Source: Diphasiastrum complanatum
Taxonomy: Eukaryota > Streptophyta > Lycopodiopsida > Lycopodiales > Lycopodiaceae
Length of the DNA: 64,000 bases
Assembly (NCBI GenBank): GCA_029204225.1
Contig: MU832545.1
Coordinates: 1 to 64,000 of the forward strand
Reading direction: 5' to 3'
A program made the position numbers and the translations under genes. How positions within the stretch are numbered: position 1 is the stretch's first letter; every line of letters starts with the position of its first letter. Under the pieces are notes generated by a model, which saw only the letters and a program-made list of their open reading frames with translations, was not told the DNA's origin and did no database searches. This document shows, one piece after another, positions 1 to 11,605 of the stretch.

Positions 1-1300
1 AACACATGCAAGTTGAATTGTTGGGTCAGACTTGCCTCGGTGCCTTCATCAATGTCTTTGGTTTGCGCAAGGTTAATTCCTTTGCCTTTGTACTTCACGT
101 CAGCAGTTCCCTTTGAGTACCTCGAATGGCCTCGTTTGAACTGGTGGTGGTTGAAGCGTTTTCAATTGGCAAAGCACCCTTGCCAGTGCTTGCTCGGTGT
201 GTCCATGTCATGCTCGATCAGCTTCTCATACGTATCGTCGGGCTGGGTGTGGTCGAAAGTGGAACTGCCATTCTACAAATTTACCAATGCTGTCAGCATC
301 TCATCTCTCGCAAGCCGAGAATATGTTGCAAGTCATGCATGAACACATACTCCTGCCCATCAATGATGATTGGAGCAAGGCCATGGATTCGAAGCACACG
401 ACATCATCGGACTCATCTATATCTTCTGGCTCCGCTGATGTGGATGCACCTGTTGCCTCTTGCGTAGCCAAGATTGCTTCGTGCTCCGCAGATAAATCTT
501 CCTCTTCAACCCGGGGTCGTTCATCTCTTTTAACCTGCTCACTTAGGATTGTGTTTGTTGCTAGCCACAGTCGCTAGAAACTCATTAAAGCAAAAAATAA
601 CAGTAATCTCACCGATAGAAACTTCTTTCCACACTTTCAAGATCAAAAGTTTTCAGCTGATCCTTCGTCAGCTCCAAGTAATGATCGTTACCCAAGGTGA
701 CTAATAAATCTGTTGAAGACGAGCGATAAAGGGTCTATCGCCTTCCATATATAACTAAGCAAGTTATATGGAATCCACATTGATAGTTGAGCCAGGAATT
801 TGTATGGCATAAGGCTTCAAAGTTTCATCTATATACTCACTCACGTACGTGAATGCATCCGATATTAGCCCGTAGAGTGGCAAGCATGTCTATTCTACCG
901 GTAAACATACATAAATACGATCTAACTGATCTAAAAACTCTATGGGGGGCCAGCAGATTGGCCAACTCTATTTTAGGGGAGGACATTGTTTATGCAACTA
1001 AGAACACTAATTGACCAGGCAAACTAGTAGTCTAATTGAACAAGACTAGCTAAATTACGAGGAAACAAATTTAACAAAGCAAGAAGTGACAACAAAATGA
1101 AAACCCCCACTCTTATATTGAGGGACGTGTATCCAAAAATAGATATTATTATAAAACCCAATAAAATATTTCTATTTATAACAACAATCCAATTCGGCAG
1201 TAATATTTATCACAAGGAATATTCGAATTACAATTCATGCATAAATTGTTTATATTCCATCAGTTTCCGTAGTTTCTCTAGCGCTGTTTTCTAAACATTG
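1..1300. other. Spacer without a recognisable gene
   Basis: I recognise no gene here. The longest coherent open stretch is on the minus strand, about 573 down to 301 (90 codons, no ATG near its start). It is rich in Glu, Asp and Ala, with an acidic patch around EPEDIDESDD, and ends at a TGA. A second minus frame over 330-400 reads GQEYVFMHDLQHILGL, so the stretch may be a frameshifted remnant of one older protein, but I cannot name it. Positions 580-1300 are AT-rich with stops in all frames. Confidence 0.4.
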
Positions 1301-1423
1301 GATGTTGTGTCCTCGGCATCCATCTCTTTCCAACTCGGCTCTAGACATCCTCCATTCTTGATGCCTTGTTCTAGGCATTAGAGGATTGTCATGCTGTCTT
1401 TCTGACTGAATTTGAATTGGAGA

Positions 1424-3937
1424 TCATTGAACACAACTCTTTAGTTCTTGTGTTTTGAAAGTGTCCTCAGTCCAAAACTCCTCTGTAAAACCATTGGAAT
1501 ATCTCAACCAATGCATTGCTAAGACCCTTTCCTCCGCCATGCCGTGAATTTTTGAAATACGCAGCCTTTGCCCTGTAATGACTCTTTTCCATGCTTGCGT
1601 ATTCCAAATAGCTAATGATCCATAGGTTTTCATAAACCAAGGTCCATGAGCATAGAAGATGTGCTGTTCATAGAAAATTTGTATTAGTTTAAATCTTTAC
1701 AAATACATAAATATGAAAGTAAAAAGGTATGAGACACACATACCATATAGTGAGTTATGTGTGTTTCTCCCCATGCATCGATCATCAATTCAGTAAATGT
1801 TTTGACTTCTCTTGCGTATCTATCCAAAATCTTCATCTCTCACAATCTTTTTGTTGATAGTTTGTGACAAGGCATCAAATGCTTGCAAACCTTAGCACGT
1901 GTACTTGCCATGCGAGGATCTCTGCCAATATTTGTTGTGCATTGGACATATTTTTCTCCAAGTACTCCCATTCAACATTGCTTTCACGTGCAGTATGATT
2001 TGACAATAGGTGTCTCGCTTTCGCACCACCCATTGAAACTTTTGCTGGAACATCTTGCATTTTTCCACTCATCTCAATGTCTTTGGTAAGACTCACGTGG
2101 CCCCTGTGCAATCCCATATCGGATAAAATTATCTCTAGATTTCTAATGCTAACATCTGCTCTTGATTTGGGCTGCATGTTCCATGCGTAACAACAATGCA
2201 AAAATAATCATTTGTCCAGTATTCATAATTCACCATGCATTGTGCAAAAATGGACTCTGTCGAGAGGAATGTTCAACACAGGACTCCAAGCTTTGTCTAG
2301 ATTGTGCCTATTTGGTGGAAGACGTTGGTTGCAACTCAAAATACTTTTGTTCCGCCCAGATTCAAACATACAATATATATAAAAATTCTTTGCATTTGCA
2401 CTGAGATCACAACCGTACATGCATTTCAAAGTCTTCAAATCAGCAGCTAGGTGCCATTCTACAGCAAAGCTTTCTCCTTCAACATTGAGCAATTTGCCTT
2501 CATTTTGTGCATGTATTATCTTAGATATACTGTATTTTTCAAATAGCCACTCCAGTATGTCGTGAGACTCCTTAGGAACTTCAAATGCAGCTATCCACCA
2601 TATGTGATTTTCGGATTGCACACTAAATTCTTTACAATAACTTCCACCAAACTGTTGCAATTCACGATTCATCAAGGTGATTGTGACACGTTCAAGTTTA
2701 TGCCCTTTTACGATTTTTGCTTCGTCCAACTTAGAAACAAATATAACTTTACCTCCGCAATCTGTAAAACAGAAATTTCATTACTAAAACATCTTAGTTA
2801 AAGAAAAGCATACAATTGAAAACCGAAATTCACAATAAATGTTCTTACCATTTGTTCTAACTTTGTAATGTCGGATCATCATCGCTTGGACCTTTTCCAG
2901 ATCTAAGAATATATTACTGCCTTGATGATAACGAAAACATGTCGGAGGTCCTTTCTTCTTATTGGTTATTGTAAAAGAATCCTCAATATGTTGAAACTCT
3001 CCTAATTCAGAGAGCAATATCGAATTGCATTCTCGTTTGGCAGATTCGACAAGTTTATAACTAGGTATTATTTGATGGCGTTTTAACCCATTTTTGGCAG
3101 AGCGTTTCATATACTTCTTCAAAGCTCTATACTCCTTGCGACTCACAACACCTTGGTCACATGCGTACACCATCTCTTTAACATTTGGATTTGGCTTGAA
3201 CTTGTCGACTAGCTTTTTTGCAATTCTCAAGCGAATTGAATTACTTGTTTCATCTTCCACAATCTTAATCAAATCTTTACCCTTCAAAAATGTTTCATAT
3301 ATTTTTCGGCAATAAAATCTTTTCCAACCATCTTTTTCAAGAACTCTTTTGTGTCCCTCATACGTCTTTTACTGGCACCACCACCTGGTGCCAAAGCTTC
3401 TAGTTTGTGTCTCTTAGTGTTTTCATTTTCTGCTTGCTGATCCATCGAGACTCTACGCTTTCGTTGTAAGCCATATATTGTCCTCTGAAATATACTGATT
3501 GAAGATTGCAATTCTTCAATTTTTGCGACAGAACTGGCGAGCTCTATTTTCAAACCATTTATCTCCTGCTCCAATTTCATATTTATTCCATGCAATGACT
3601 TTAAATTGTCATTCATACTCAATATATGAATGTTTGCCGTATTTGCCAATGTCTCAGCTTGAATTCTTCGAGAATCCATTGCTTGACAATAGCCAAGCAG
3701 TCCATTCCGACCATCTCCAACGAACCTTAACAAACTATGTACATCAGAAAATTTAGGAGGAGGATCTACCAGTGGATTATGAGGGTATAAATCACCTCTT
3801 ACCCATAGGTCAATATGTTTTTTTCCTTCTAATCTCCAACAATGCATGTCATACGGATTTAAGTTAACACCCCATGCAGCTTTGGTGGTCGCATAATCCT
3901 TCTCTAACTTCACATGTAAGTGATACTTGGTTGTCAT
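1424..3937 (-). pseudogene. Transposase-like gene, copy A (decayed, intron-containing)
   Basis: This is one of three related minus-strand genes in the window. From the ATG at 3937-3935 the protein starts MTTKYHLHV. It then has a conserved LEGKKHIDLW block, a NGLLGYC block, a heptad-like stretch and a basic region. Two introns are visible: 2762-2848 (donor GTAAGAAC, acceptor TTTTACAG) and 1664-1743 (donor GTATGTGT). Putative acidic residues are the Asp in KLDEAK (2724-2726) and in ADLKTLKCM (2439-2441). The position where the other copies have GMEKSH reads AWKRVI, so the third acid is gone. A frameshift near 3287 and two stops near 2200 (after TMHGEL) confirm decay. The role as a DNA transposase is inferred from the repeated copies and the acid plus Cys-x2-Cys layout; I do not recognise a named family. 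Confidence 0.6.
2762..2848 (-). other. Intron in transposase-like copy A
   Basis: An 87-bp stretch interrupts the frame between RTN and DCGGKV. Read on minus it begins GTAAGAACAT and ends TCTGTTTTACAG, fitting plant splice consensus. Removing it keeps the frame open through the KLDEAK block. Confidence 0.65.
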
Positions 3938-3989
3938 CTTGAAGATGTCGAATTTCCCAAAAGAATCTATGTAGAACAGTAGAAACACA

Positions 3990-5130
3990 CCTTAATCAAC
4001 CTTGTGTCAAAGTTCAATGTGAACTAACCATGATATGAGCTTTATTAGGCATATACTAGTTTCCATCCCTAGGGTCCTATTGTAGTTAGGACAATGAAAG
4101 GTCGTCCTATACTAACCCTACTCTAGTTGTAATTTGTAACTTACCTATTAGTTGCCTATTATAGTCTATGCAAATAACCTACAATAGTCTATGAAAATGA
4201 GACCTACATTTAGGCCTTAACTCTTGCTCACCTTGTATGGTAACCCAAGGTAAAGGTGCCACGTAGGATTGATTAGCACTAAATTAATTATGATTAGAAA
4301 ACTTGTTTAGGCAAGGAAGAGGCCCTTTTTGAGTCCAAAAAGGGCCCTAATGCATATTGTAGAAATCCTTCATGCAATAAAGACATGGATGCTTTAATGT
4401 AGCCCCATGAGAGACATTTGTTAGGCTTTTTCCTCATCGTGGGATCAACATAGGGGATTCAGAGAATAACTTGACATGGTGCAACACTTCTAGTATCATG
4501 CTGCTACGAGGATGGCTACACATGTCTCAAACTTGATTCTAGACTGGCGATCCCAAACGTGTTTTATCAACCAAACCGTGCCTTCAGAGTTAATAGAAGG
4601 TTTCCAATCCTCTAGAGATATAACTAATGAAGGGGTGTACAATCATTCTCAATCTCATTCCTATCTCACTTGCCTATGGAACTCATGAGCTACTCTCCAA
4701 TCATACTCACCGAAGATCTCTTCTCGGAGTTATTTCAAGCATTTGTACTATTGGTTGAACCTAGTAATTGTATTGGATCTTCTAACGAAGGTTGTATCAC
4801 TTCTATATAGTGGGTGGATAAAGCATCAGTAAGGCACCAGGATCTATCAACAGTGAGTTTGTGGACTTCAAAGTACCTACAGTCTCCACAATGTTGCAAT
4901 CTAATCAAGATGTCACCAGGCTATAGGTAGTGATATATCTCAAAAGAATAGAAATAATAGCTCAAAATCCCCCCTTGAATCACTTGACAAACATCACCAA
5001 ACGACGGTATAAAATCGAGGTCCGTCATACAAACCTACAACCTGCTTTAGGTAGCAAATTGTAGTGGTACCTGAGATTCTCTCTAGTTGGTATGATATTG
5101 GAATGTCTACATTTTCATCAGGATTCCATC
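3990..5130. other. AT-rich spacer
   Basis: No gene, terminal repeat or primer site is recognisable. A short palindrome-like segment at 4321-4350 pairs GGCCCTTTTTGAG with a nearby CCAAAAAGGGCCC. The rest is stop-rich in all frames. Confidence 0.4.
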
Positions 5131-5132
5131 CT

Positions 5133-5657
5133 CTAGAATAGGATCAAGATTATGACATCTCTTGTTCTCCTCAGGTCTATGATGGGTAAAATGCAAGGAT
5201 CTGTTGATTCCTTTATCTCCTCGACTCTTGCTACTATACGTTGATGATACATGATTTTCAACCCGACTAACAGGACGATGTTCAAATGGGATTTATTAGT
5301 GTAAGGAATGTTAGGTCCTAGAGGAAGGTTTGGGTAGAACATCTTTCCTAATGATAGCTTGGAATGTTGTGATGCATGGAATATCTCTCCTATAATCATA
5401 CTTCCTCACTTTATCAAAACACACTTCACTCTCTAGAAAAGGATTAGAATTTGAATATCTCGAGAATGATGATAATGTATAATGGGCAAAATAAGAGGCT
5501 CTGGGAATCTCATGATTTCATCTAGATGTGAGACTTCTAGGATAGATATAATCCTTTGTCGATATATCAATTTTGAACTAATCAGTATCCTGATGTTCAA
5601 ATATGATGTATCGACATAGGGAATACCTATTCCTATGGGAAGATTTAACCACAACAT
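5133..5657 (-). repeat. Diverged tandem duplication (two units)
   Basis: Two adjacent segments, 5133-5399 and 5433-5657, give similar minus-strand translations. Both contain NLP(L/I)G, IPY, (H/Y)LNI, then (H/Y)QRI, ILPII and RD followed by ILILF and a stop at the same relative place. DNA similarity is moderate, so the duplication is old. I do not recognise the protein, and the open frames may only reflect the shared ancestral sequence. A stop-free continuation, 5645-5827 minus, follows upstream. Confidence 0.4.
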
Positions 5658-5829
5658 TGAAATGATTTTCTAGAGTACTCTAAGCCATATTTCCTCAATT
5701 CAACAAGAGTTGTAAAATTAGTCTTTCCATTCTCTAATGATTTGGTACTCTCATTTCCTTGTGGCAGAAGTAGAACATTCATTCCTTTATGATAAATCCA
5801 TGAACTAGTCTCATATGGCTTCTTCATTC

Positions 5830-8800
5830 ACTCATTGACAAAACATTGAAGTATTCAGATGGTCCTTCTGTCATCAATGAAGGACAGAAACAACAGCTCC
5901 TCTGTCACAGAAGATACACTCCTCAGGTGTCTACCAGCAGAGAAACCAGAACCATTACTCTCCTTCACAAAGAAGTCCTCAATGGAAATTGAAGGATTAT
6001 AAAATGACCCCCAAATAGACTGGCAATCTAGGGAAATGCTAACGAAAGTCGTTCTATACCACGATTACAGCTCAAGCTCCATTGGGTATGGAGTTGAAAA
6101 TAAGGCCGTTCATGATCACAGGCACTTTCAATGTCAATCGGCCAGGCGGATTTCAAACGGCCTACAGGCAATTTTGAAATAGCCTACAAAACTCTAAAAT
6201 GGACAAGAGATCACGCGTGTAAGCTCTGGCTTTTGAGATATTGATAGGACGTACATGCCTGACTCGTGTATGAGCTAGAAATCACTTAACGAGTGAGGTA
6301 AAACAAAGTTAGATTATATGCCAGGAAGGCAACAATGCTTCAATGCAGATAGACAGACACACTCAATCGTTTTGTTCTCTGGAGCAACGATATGTAGGTA
6401 GGTGGATGGCTCTCTTCAGCCATGTCTACTAACCAGATCGCTCTCACATGAGTTGTGATTGAATAATAAGAAGACAGAAGCCTGCTCCATTCATAACACT
6501 CATGTTCAGAGACTTCACAAGTAGGCTTGGGATGTGACAAAACATATATCACACTCGATTGAGCAACCAGGTATAGGTTTAGAAGGGCAACATTCTGAAC
6601 ATGTACCTACAGGGTCAATAACAACTGATTGAACAGCTTGAAACTAAAAAGTTTCACATCCATGAGAACATTCCAGAAGCAAATATGTAGGGTAACTTTG
6701 TATCTTCCCATAATAGTGCAAAGCGAAGCCCCAGCGAGTATTTGGAATGGAGTGGTAGCAGGCTTAAGAAGGCACGTAGAAAGAAAGAAAGGGCGTGGCC
6801 AGGCAGGGCCGTGGGACAGGGTAGGAACCCGCAACAGGGAGCAGGCTGAGGGATGAGCACACCTTCTTCCCACACAGGCAGCGAAGAGGGCACAGAAGGG
6901 GTATCAGCGAGCAAGCAAACGAAGAGGGAGCGAGCCAGATGGCAAAGCGCAAGAGGGAGGCCACGAGACAGCCAGCTAACAGGGAAGTAGGAAAGCGAGC
7001 AAGAGGGCGGATAGGGAGTGCTAGGCAGGGATAAATGGGCCTTAGCGGATGCAGGTAAGGAGGGCCGCAGATCAGAGAGGAAGGAGATATGAGTAGGAAC
7101 CGCAGGTTAGGGAAAATAGGGAAGAGGAAGCAGCCGCAGGTAAGCGAGGAGGGAGCGGGGCAGACAGCCGTTAGCGGATCCAACAAGCAGGGAGGTCGCA
7201 AGAAGAAGGATAGGTTGCAACAGGGATCCTGAGCGCAAATAGGAAGACACTCAGGCAAGCGAGGAGGGAGCGGGCCATAACAGAGAACGGTCAGAGGTTA
7301 CAAGCCCTTGATCAGCCAACGGGCTAACAGCAGACAGGAAATGGAATGGAAAGGGCCGCTGACTGCAAGCCAACGATCAGATTAGGGAAGTGATGGTCGC
7401 AGATAGGCAAGGTTATGTGATTGTGAGGCAGCACCAACGGATTTCAGCTATTCTTTAAAATGCCCATTGCTCACGCGTAGGATATTCTCTGTTTATTGGT
7501 TTCCAAGAATCCCTTGCAAATGATTATGCCTTACAAGATGTGTAACAGTAGTGTGCTCAGCTAGGCTCACATAACAAACCCGTAGACAGCAAGTAATGGG
7601 CTACAGATCAGCCAATAGGACTTGATAACAGGTTTTTGGTAATGAGTAGGGCAGGGTTGCAGATGGAGTAACGATGGCATCAAACAAACAGGATGCTACA
7701 AGTCACCCACTTCTGAAGCATAAAAACACTGTTCTAACATGAAACAAGATTCTCTCAAGACAACAATCCTTGAGCAGAACACAATGACAACTAATTCTCT
7801 AATCCTATAAACTCAGCCAGAGTCTCTCATAAACACAAATGCAAGGAAATGAGCAGTCTTAAGAGCAGTATGTCATCAATCCTCACTTTCATATCTCAGT
7901 AAAAGGAACAACACAGTCCCATACTTCAAAACCTGCAGTAACAATGCTAGATACACCAAAAATATACAAGTACAATCCTCACAATGTCAAAGCCTGCAAC
8001 CACACGGTTAGAGGCAGATCCAACAAAAGAAATGGTGATAACACAATGCTAGAGATCAAAGCAATGAATCGATAGCAATGAAATATAGGCAGTTTACAAC
8101 AAAGATCAACAAAGAAGATAGAGTGGAAGGCACCAGGCAGATCAGCCTCTTCTCCTTTCCTCCTCCCTTCCAAAGTGAGCAGTGTATAATGATGGACAAC
8201 AAAAATGAAAAAGGCTGAGAGAGGAGTGGGAGGCACCAAGCAGGGATCAAACAGCCTTGCTTCTTCTCCTTCCCTCTTTCTTTCTCCACAAGCTCTTTCT
8301 TTGCACCTAGTTTCTCTCTCTCCTTCTCAAAAGTGACAATGGCTGAATGCTATGTAGAGGCTGGCCCCTTCTAATGCTAGAGAGGGCTGAGGCCCCAAAA
8401 GGTGCACCTCTTCATGAATGGCCACCAATAAGGGCTTTTTGGCAGATGGGCCCAATCTTAAGGGCTGAGCCCCAAGTTTGGTTTTAAATTACTAAAGTGG
8501 CCTACGGTGAATAAAACTGCCATTTAACTGGTTTTTAAGACAAACTAGCACCTCCTAGCCCCGACAAACCCGAGAAGTAGGGGCATAGGCTTCTTAGTTA
8601 TATTTAAGTCCAGCGTAAATTAATAAATAAACAGAGTTTCAATAAAAGTGCAACCGGCCATTATGGGTCATTTAAGAGTCATTTTTTAACAGTTCCGCAT
8701 TGGCGTAATAGCGCGTGACGATGATTTTCCGTCAAAAATAGCTTGAAAAGGGGGTCTTTTTCCCCGCAAACAGAAATACAAATGAATTACGCAGTTCACA

Positions 8801-9450
8801 AAAATCCTCCCAAAAGTATTTCTCATAGAAAATAGAAAGTCTCTCTTTGGAAAGTGACAAAGGCAATGGCTTCAGCTCATCATCTTCATCTTACATGCAA
8901 CACTCTCAATCAACAGAATGGATCTCGACTAGCAATCTCATAAAGGGTGTCTAATGGGTGACATGATAGTAATGGATAACTCATATTGAACTATTGAATA
9001 GAACCACTCTAAGAAGACCCTCTCAAATGGAACTCACAAAAAAATTGGAATCATTGAATAGTGGATAAACTCCCACCTCTATCTTCTTAGGACCACAATC
9101 TCTCAATCATACAATCACTCATAATGGTGAAGCCATATGTCTCATCTCTACTCATCCTCTCATGGGATCACTAATGCACTCTTCATGGATCTAACTCTCA
9201 ATGAACAAATGATCTCAATGGCAAGTATACAAAAGCATGAAGTTAATAACAAATCAATTTTCAAGAAACTCAATCCTCATAATAAAGTTTAATCCATAAG
9301 GAAGACACGCTAGAAATGAATCCAGAAATGTAGAATGAAGATCCCTCCTGTAAGAACCACCAAGATCAGATCTACAGGATTCCAATCACATGCAAACCAA
9401 AAGGACACCTGTGAAACATGAACCATAAAAATTCAAAAAACCCTTGTAAA
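5830..9450. other. Long region without recognisable genes
   Basis: No known protein domain, LTR boundary or primer site was seen. Between 5840 and 6000 the plus strand could encode a Gln/Arg/Ser-rich stretch resembling low-complexity gag sequence, but it is short and broken. The segment 6756-7300 is a purine-rich GC island described separately. Minus-strand frames at 7979-8289 are hydrophobic, Ser/Leu/Phe-rich low complexity and look like chance reads of a CT-rich tract. The region is probably old mobile DNA. Confidence 0.4.
6756..7300. repeat. Purine-rich, GC-rich degenerate repeat tract
   Basis: The plus strand is strongly biased to G and A and clearly richer in G+C than the flanks. Short words recur, for example GCGAGGAGGGAGCGGG near 7145 and again near 7258, plus many AGGAAG, GCAGG and AAGCGAG variants. 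The long minus-strand Pro/Leu/Ser-rich frame here is explained by this composition and is not called a gene. Confidence 0.5.
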
Positions 9451-9452
9451 AA

Positions 9453-9644
9453 ATTCACTAACTTGACATTTAGGCCCTGTGACATTAAAAGTCCCACAAA
9501 AAAGGCCCAAAGTCCTTTTATTGAGTTTCTAATTATCAATTAACTATGTGATCATCGGGTTGGACTTACACACGCAGGGTGCCAAATCCATCTCACTTAT
9601 TAACTAGGGTTAGGGTTGCCTTGGGATCCACAAACCCTCCAACA
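9453..9644 (-). repeat. Partial 3' LTR (192 bp)
   Basis: This is a direct repeat of 10977-11168, same length, with a handful of substitutions. It ends on plus at CCTCCAACA, which on minus is the LTR start TGTTGGAGG. Only about a quarter of the LTR remains. Confidence 0.7.
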
Positions 9645-9879
9645 GTATCTCCCACCAAAACTGGTGGCGGTCCCACGACACCTGCCTCGAAGCTTGAATG
9701 CAAATTTTCAATAATAGTCATATGGGTCCGGTGGCCATTCATGATAACCTTGTTCATTGCCAAATGGGTAGTCGACACCATCCAAAAAAAGATCTCAAGA
9801 TAATGCTTGTTGATGTTGATCCTTGTAGATAGGTGCACCTACTAGCAATGACATTGTCAAGATCAGAGAATTTTTTTTT

Positions 9880-10255
9880 TTTTGACATTTTCAAAATTTT
9901 GTAACTTCCTCAATAATTAATGAATTAAGAAAAAAATTATATCTTCAAAAAAGCCCTTTCAATGCTCTACAGCTCTAGCTATTTAGATGGAATTATGGAG
10001 AACAGAAGGTAGGGCAAAAATTGAATCAAACAGGACAAAAAAAATACAAAAATCTGGAAGTTTTTGGCTTTTGACAAGTTTACAAATTTTTGTGGCCAAC
10101 TTCAAAAATTTGTAACTTGCTTAATATTGAACGGAATTAAAAAAAAAATTAAATGAAAAGAAAGCCCTTTTAATTCTCTACAATCCTACCTATTCAACTT
10201 GAATTATAGGGAATAGAAAATAGGGCAAAAATTGAATAAAAAAGAATCAAAAAGT
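9880..10255 (-). repeat. Diverged tandem repeat in element leader
   Basis: Two units of about 200 bp (starting near 9880 and near 10093) share TTTGTAACTT, a poly-A block, AAGCCCTTT, CTCTACA and TAGGGCAAAAATTGAAT in the same order. They lie just downstream of the primer site. Confidence 0.55.
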
Positions 10256-10425
10256 AATAAAAAAAAACAAAAAATACAGTCACCACTCATTTTTTGAACG
10301 TTTTTGGACAACTCTCACAAATCACATCTATAATACAAAGCCAACCCTAGCATGCCAAGACCAAGATGCCTAAATGCAAGCTAACCATCCAACAAGCATG
10401 CTGCAAACTGAAAAATTGGCGTAGC

Positions 10426-10443
10426 TCCCCGGCAACGGCGCCA
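10426..10443 (-). promoter_or_regulatory. Primer binding site, tRNA-Asp type
   Basis: Read on minus this is TGGCGCCGTTGCCGGGGA, 18 nt matching the complement of the 3' end of plant tRNA-Asp including CCA, as used by several Ty3/Gypsy groups. It lies a few bases after the LTR end at 10448. Confidence 0.8.
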
Positions 10444-10447
10444 AAAT

Positions 10448-11168
10448 TGTAGTGGGTTTCTTTCCTTGCCTAACCTCAAACCAAGTTCTAGTCAATCTAG
10501 CATCAAAGAGACGAAGGTAGTTGTCACGTGTAGGTTCGTTCACATGAGAACGATAGTATAGTTCAGATTTCAACATGAATGGAGGATTCACATCTAACCC
10601 ATTAACCCTAAACATTAACACTACGATCCATTAACACTACGATCCACAATAGCTTACTCTTTCTCTCTCATAAAAAGTATAATAACATGCAATTCCAATA
10701 ACAATCAGATCCAACAATTAGAAAAACACAAATAGAGCATGAGAGATGGAGGAAAAGTGATAGAGAGCAAGGACATTCATCAATCCATTTCTGAAGAGAA
10801 CCAATCTGCTTTATTGAAATGAGGAAATGAACATGTGTAGGAACTCGACTTGGTCCCTTTTTATAGTAGAGAGGAGGACCCTGGCCTCTGAATCTTGTTG
10901 GTCCATTTTTGCCTCCCTAATTATTCAAATTTAAAAAAGAGTGAGAACCATCCAAACTGGAGGGAAACTCAACTTTATTCACTAACTTGACATTTAGGCC
11001 CTGCGACATTAAAAGTCCTGCAAAAAAGACCTAAAGTCCTTTTATTGACTTTCTAATTATCAAATAACTATGTGATCATCAGGTTGGACTTACACACGCA
11101 GGGTGCCAAATCCCTCTCACTTATTAACTAAAGGTAGGGTTGCCTTGGGATCCGCAAACCCTCCAACA
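10448..11168 (-). repeat. 5' LTR of the short element (721 bp)
   Basis: Bounded by TG...CA on either reading: plus starts TGTAGTGGG and ends CCTCCAACA. It adjoins the tRNA-Asp primer site on its left and shares its last 192 bp with the partial LTR at 9453-9644. Confidence 0.7.
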
Positions 11169-11605
11169 CAAGCCAGTCTCTCCAAGCTTGTGAATCCTCG
11201 AAGCCGGTGGGTAGAATGAACCTCCCAACCATAGGCACCCCATCCGTGATTTTCCTACCTGCTATTCCCGTCAATTGGCACATGGCATCCACCTGTGGGT
11301 GATCTGTCCACTTGGCATGCCTGTCCCCTGTGACCTGAATACTGAGTGACTCATAGGGTACCACCCTCGTGCCTAACAAAGACCTATGACACTCTTGGTC
11401 ACCCCGACTACTTGCCAGCTAGCATCTCATCACTGACGGCTAGGGTCTTGATAGTCAAGACACACCGCATCTCTAACAGCTTGTTAGGCGGCCACACCAG
11501 GTCGCTACTTATGATGCACCAGTCCCAACTTGGGACAGATGTCGTCATCGGCCACCGGCCCTTACCAACACTAGGCCTCAGACCCTCTGGTGACCGGCTA
11601 TGCTG
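11169..11605. other. Unassigned segment between LTR element and Gypsy remnant
   Basis: Somewhat GC-richer than its surroundings. Open reads exist on both strands (minus 11379 leftwards, plus 11346-11606) but neither resembles a domain I know. It sits where the reverse transcriptase of the neighbouring Gypsy remnant stops matching the family, so it is probably another insertion or a rearranged part of that element. Confidence 0.35.

Larger units (their letters stand above)
9453..11168 (-). mobile_element. Short non-coding LTR retroelement with tRNA-Asp primer site
   Basis: Read on minus: a 5' LTR (11168 to 10448) beginning TGTTGGAGGG and ending CCCACTACA, a short ATT spacer, an 18-nt primer site (10443 to 10426), an internal part of about 780 bp, a polypurine-like GGTGGGAGATAC, and the first 192 bp of the 3' LTR (9644 to 9453). 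No gag or pol domain is visible inside, so the element looks non-autonomous or internally deleted. The internal part carries a diverged tandem repeat. The 3' LTR is cut at 9453. Confidence 0.65.

Noticed and set aside
5230-5260. LLLYVDD-like plus-strand reading resembling an RT active site
   Set aside because: No other RT block is found on either side; stops flank it, so it is a chance match.
6654-7258. Long minus-strand frame rich in Pro, Leu and Ser
   Set aside because: It follows from purine-rich plus-strand composition; several overlapping frames are open in the same tract and none has a domain.
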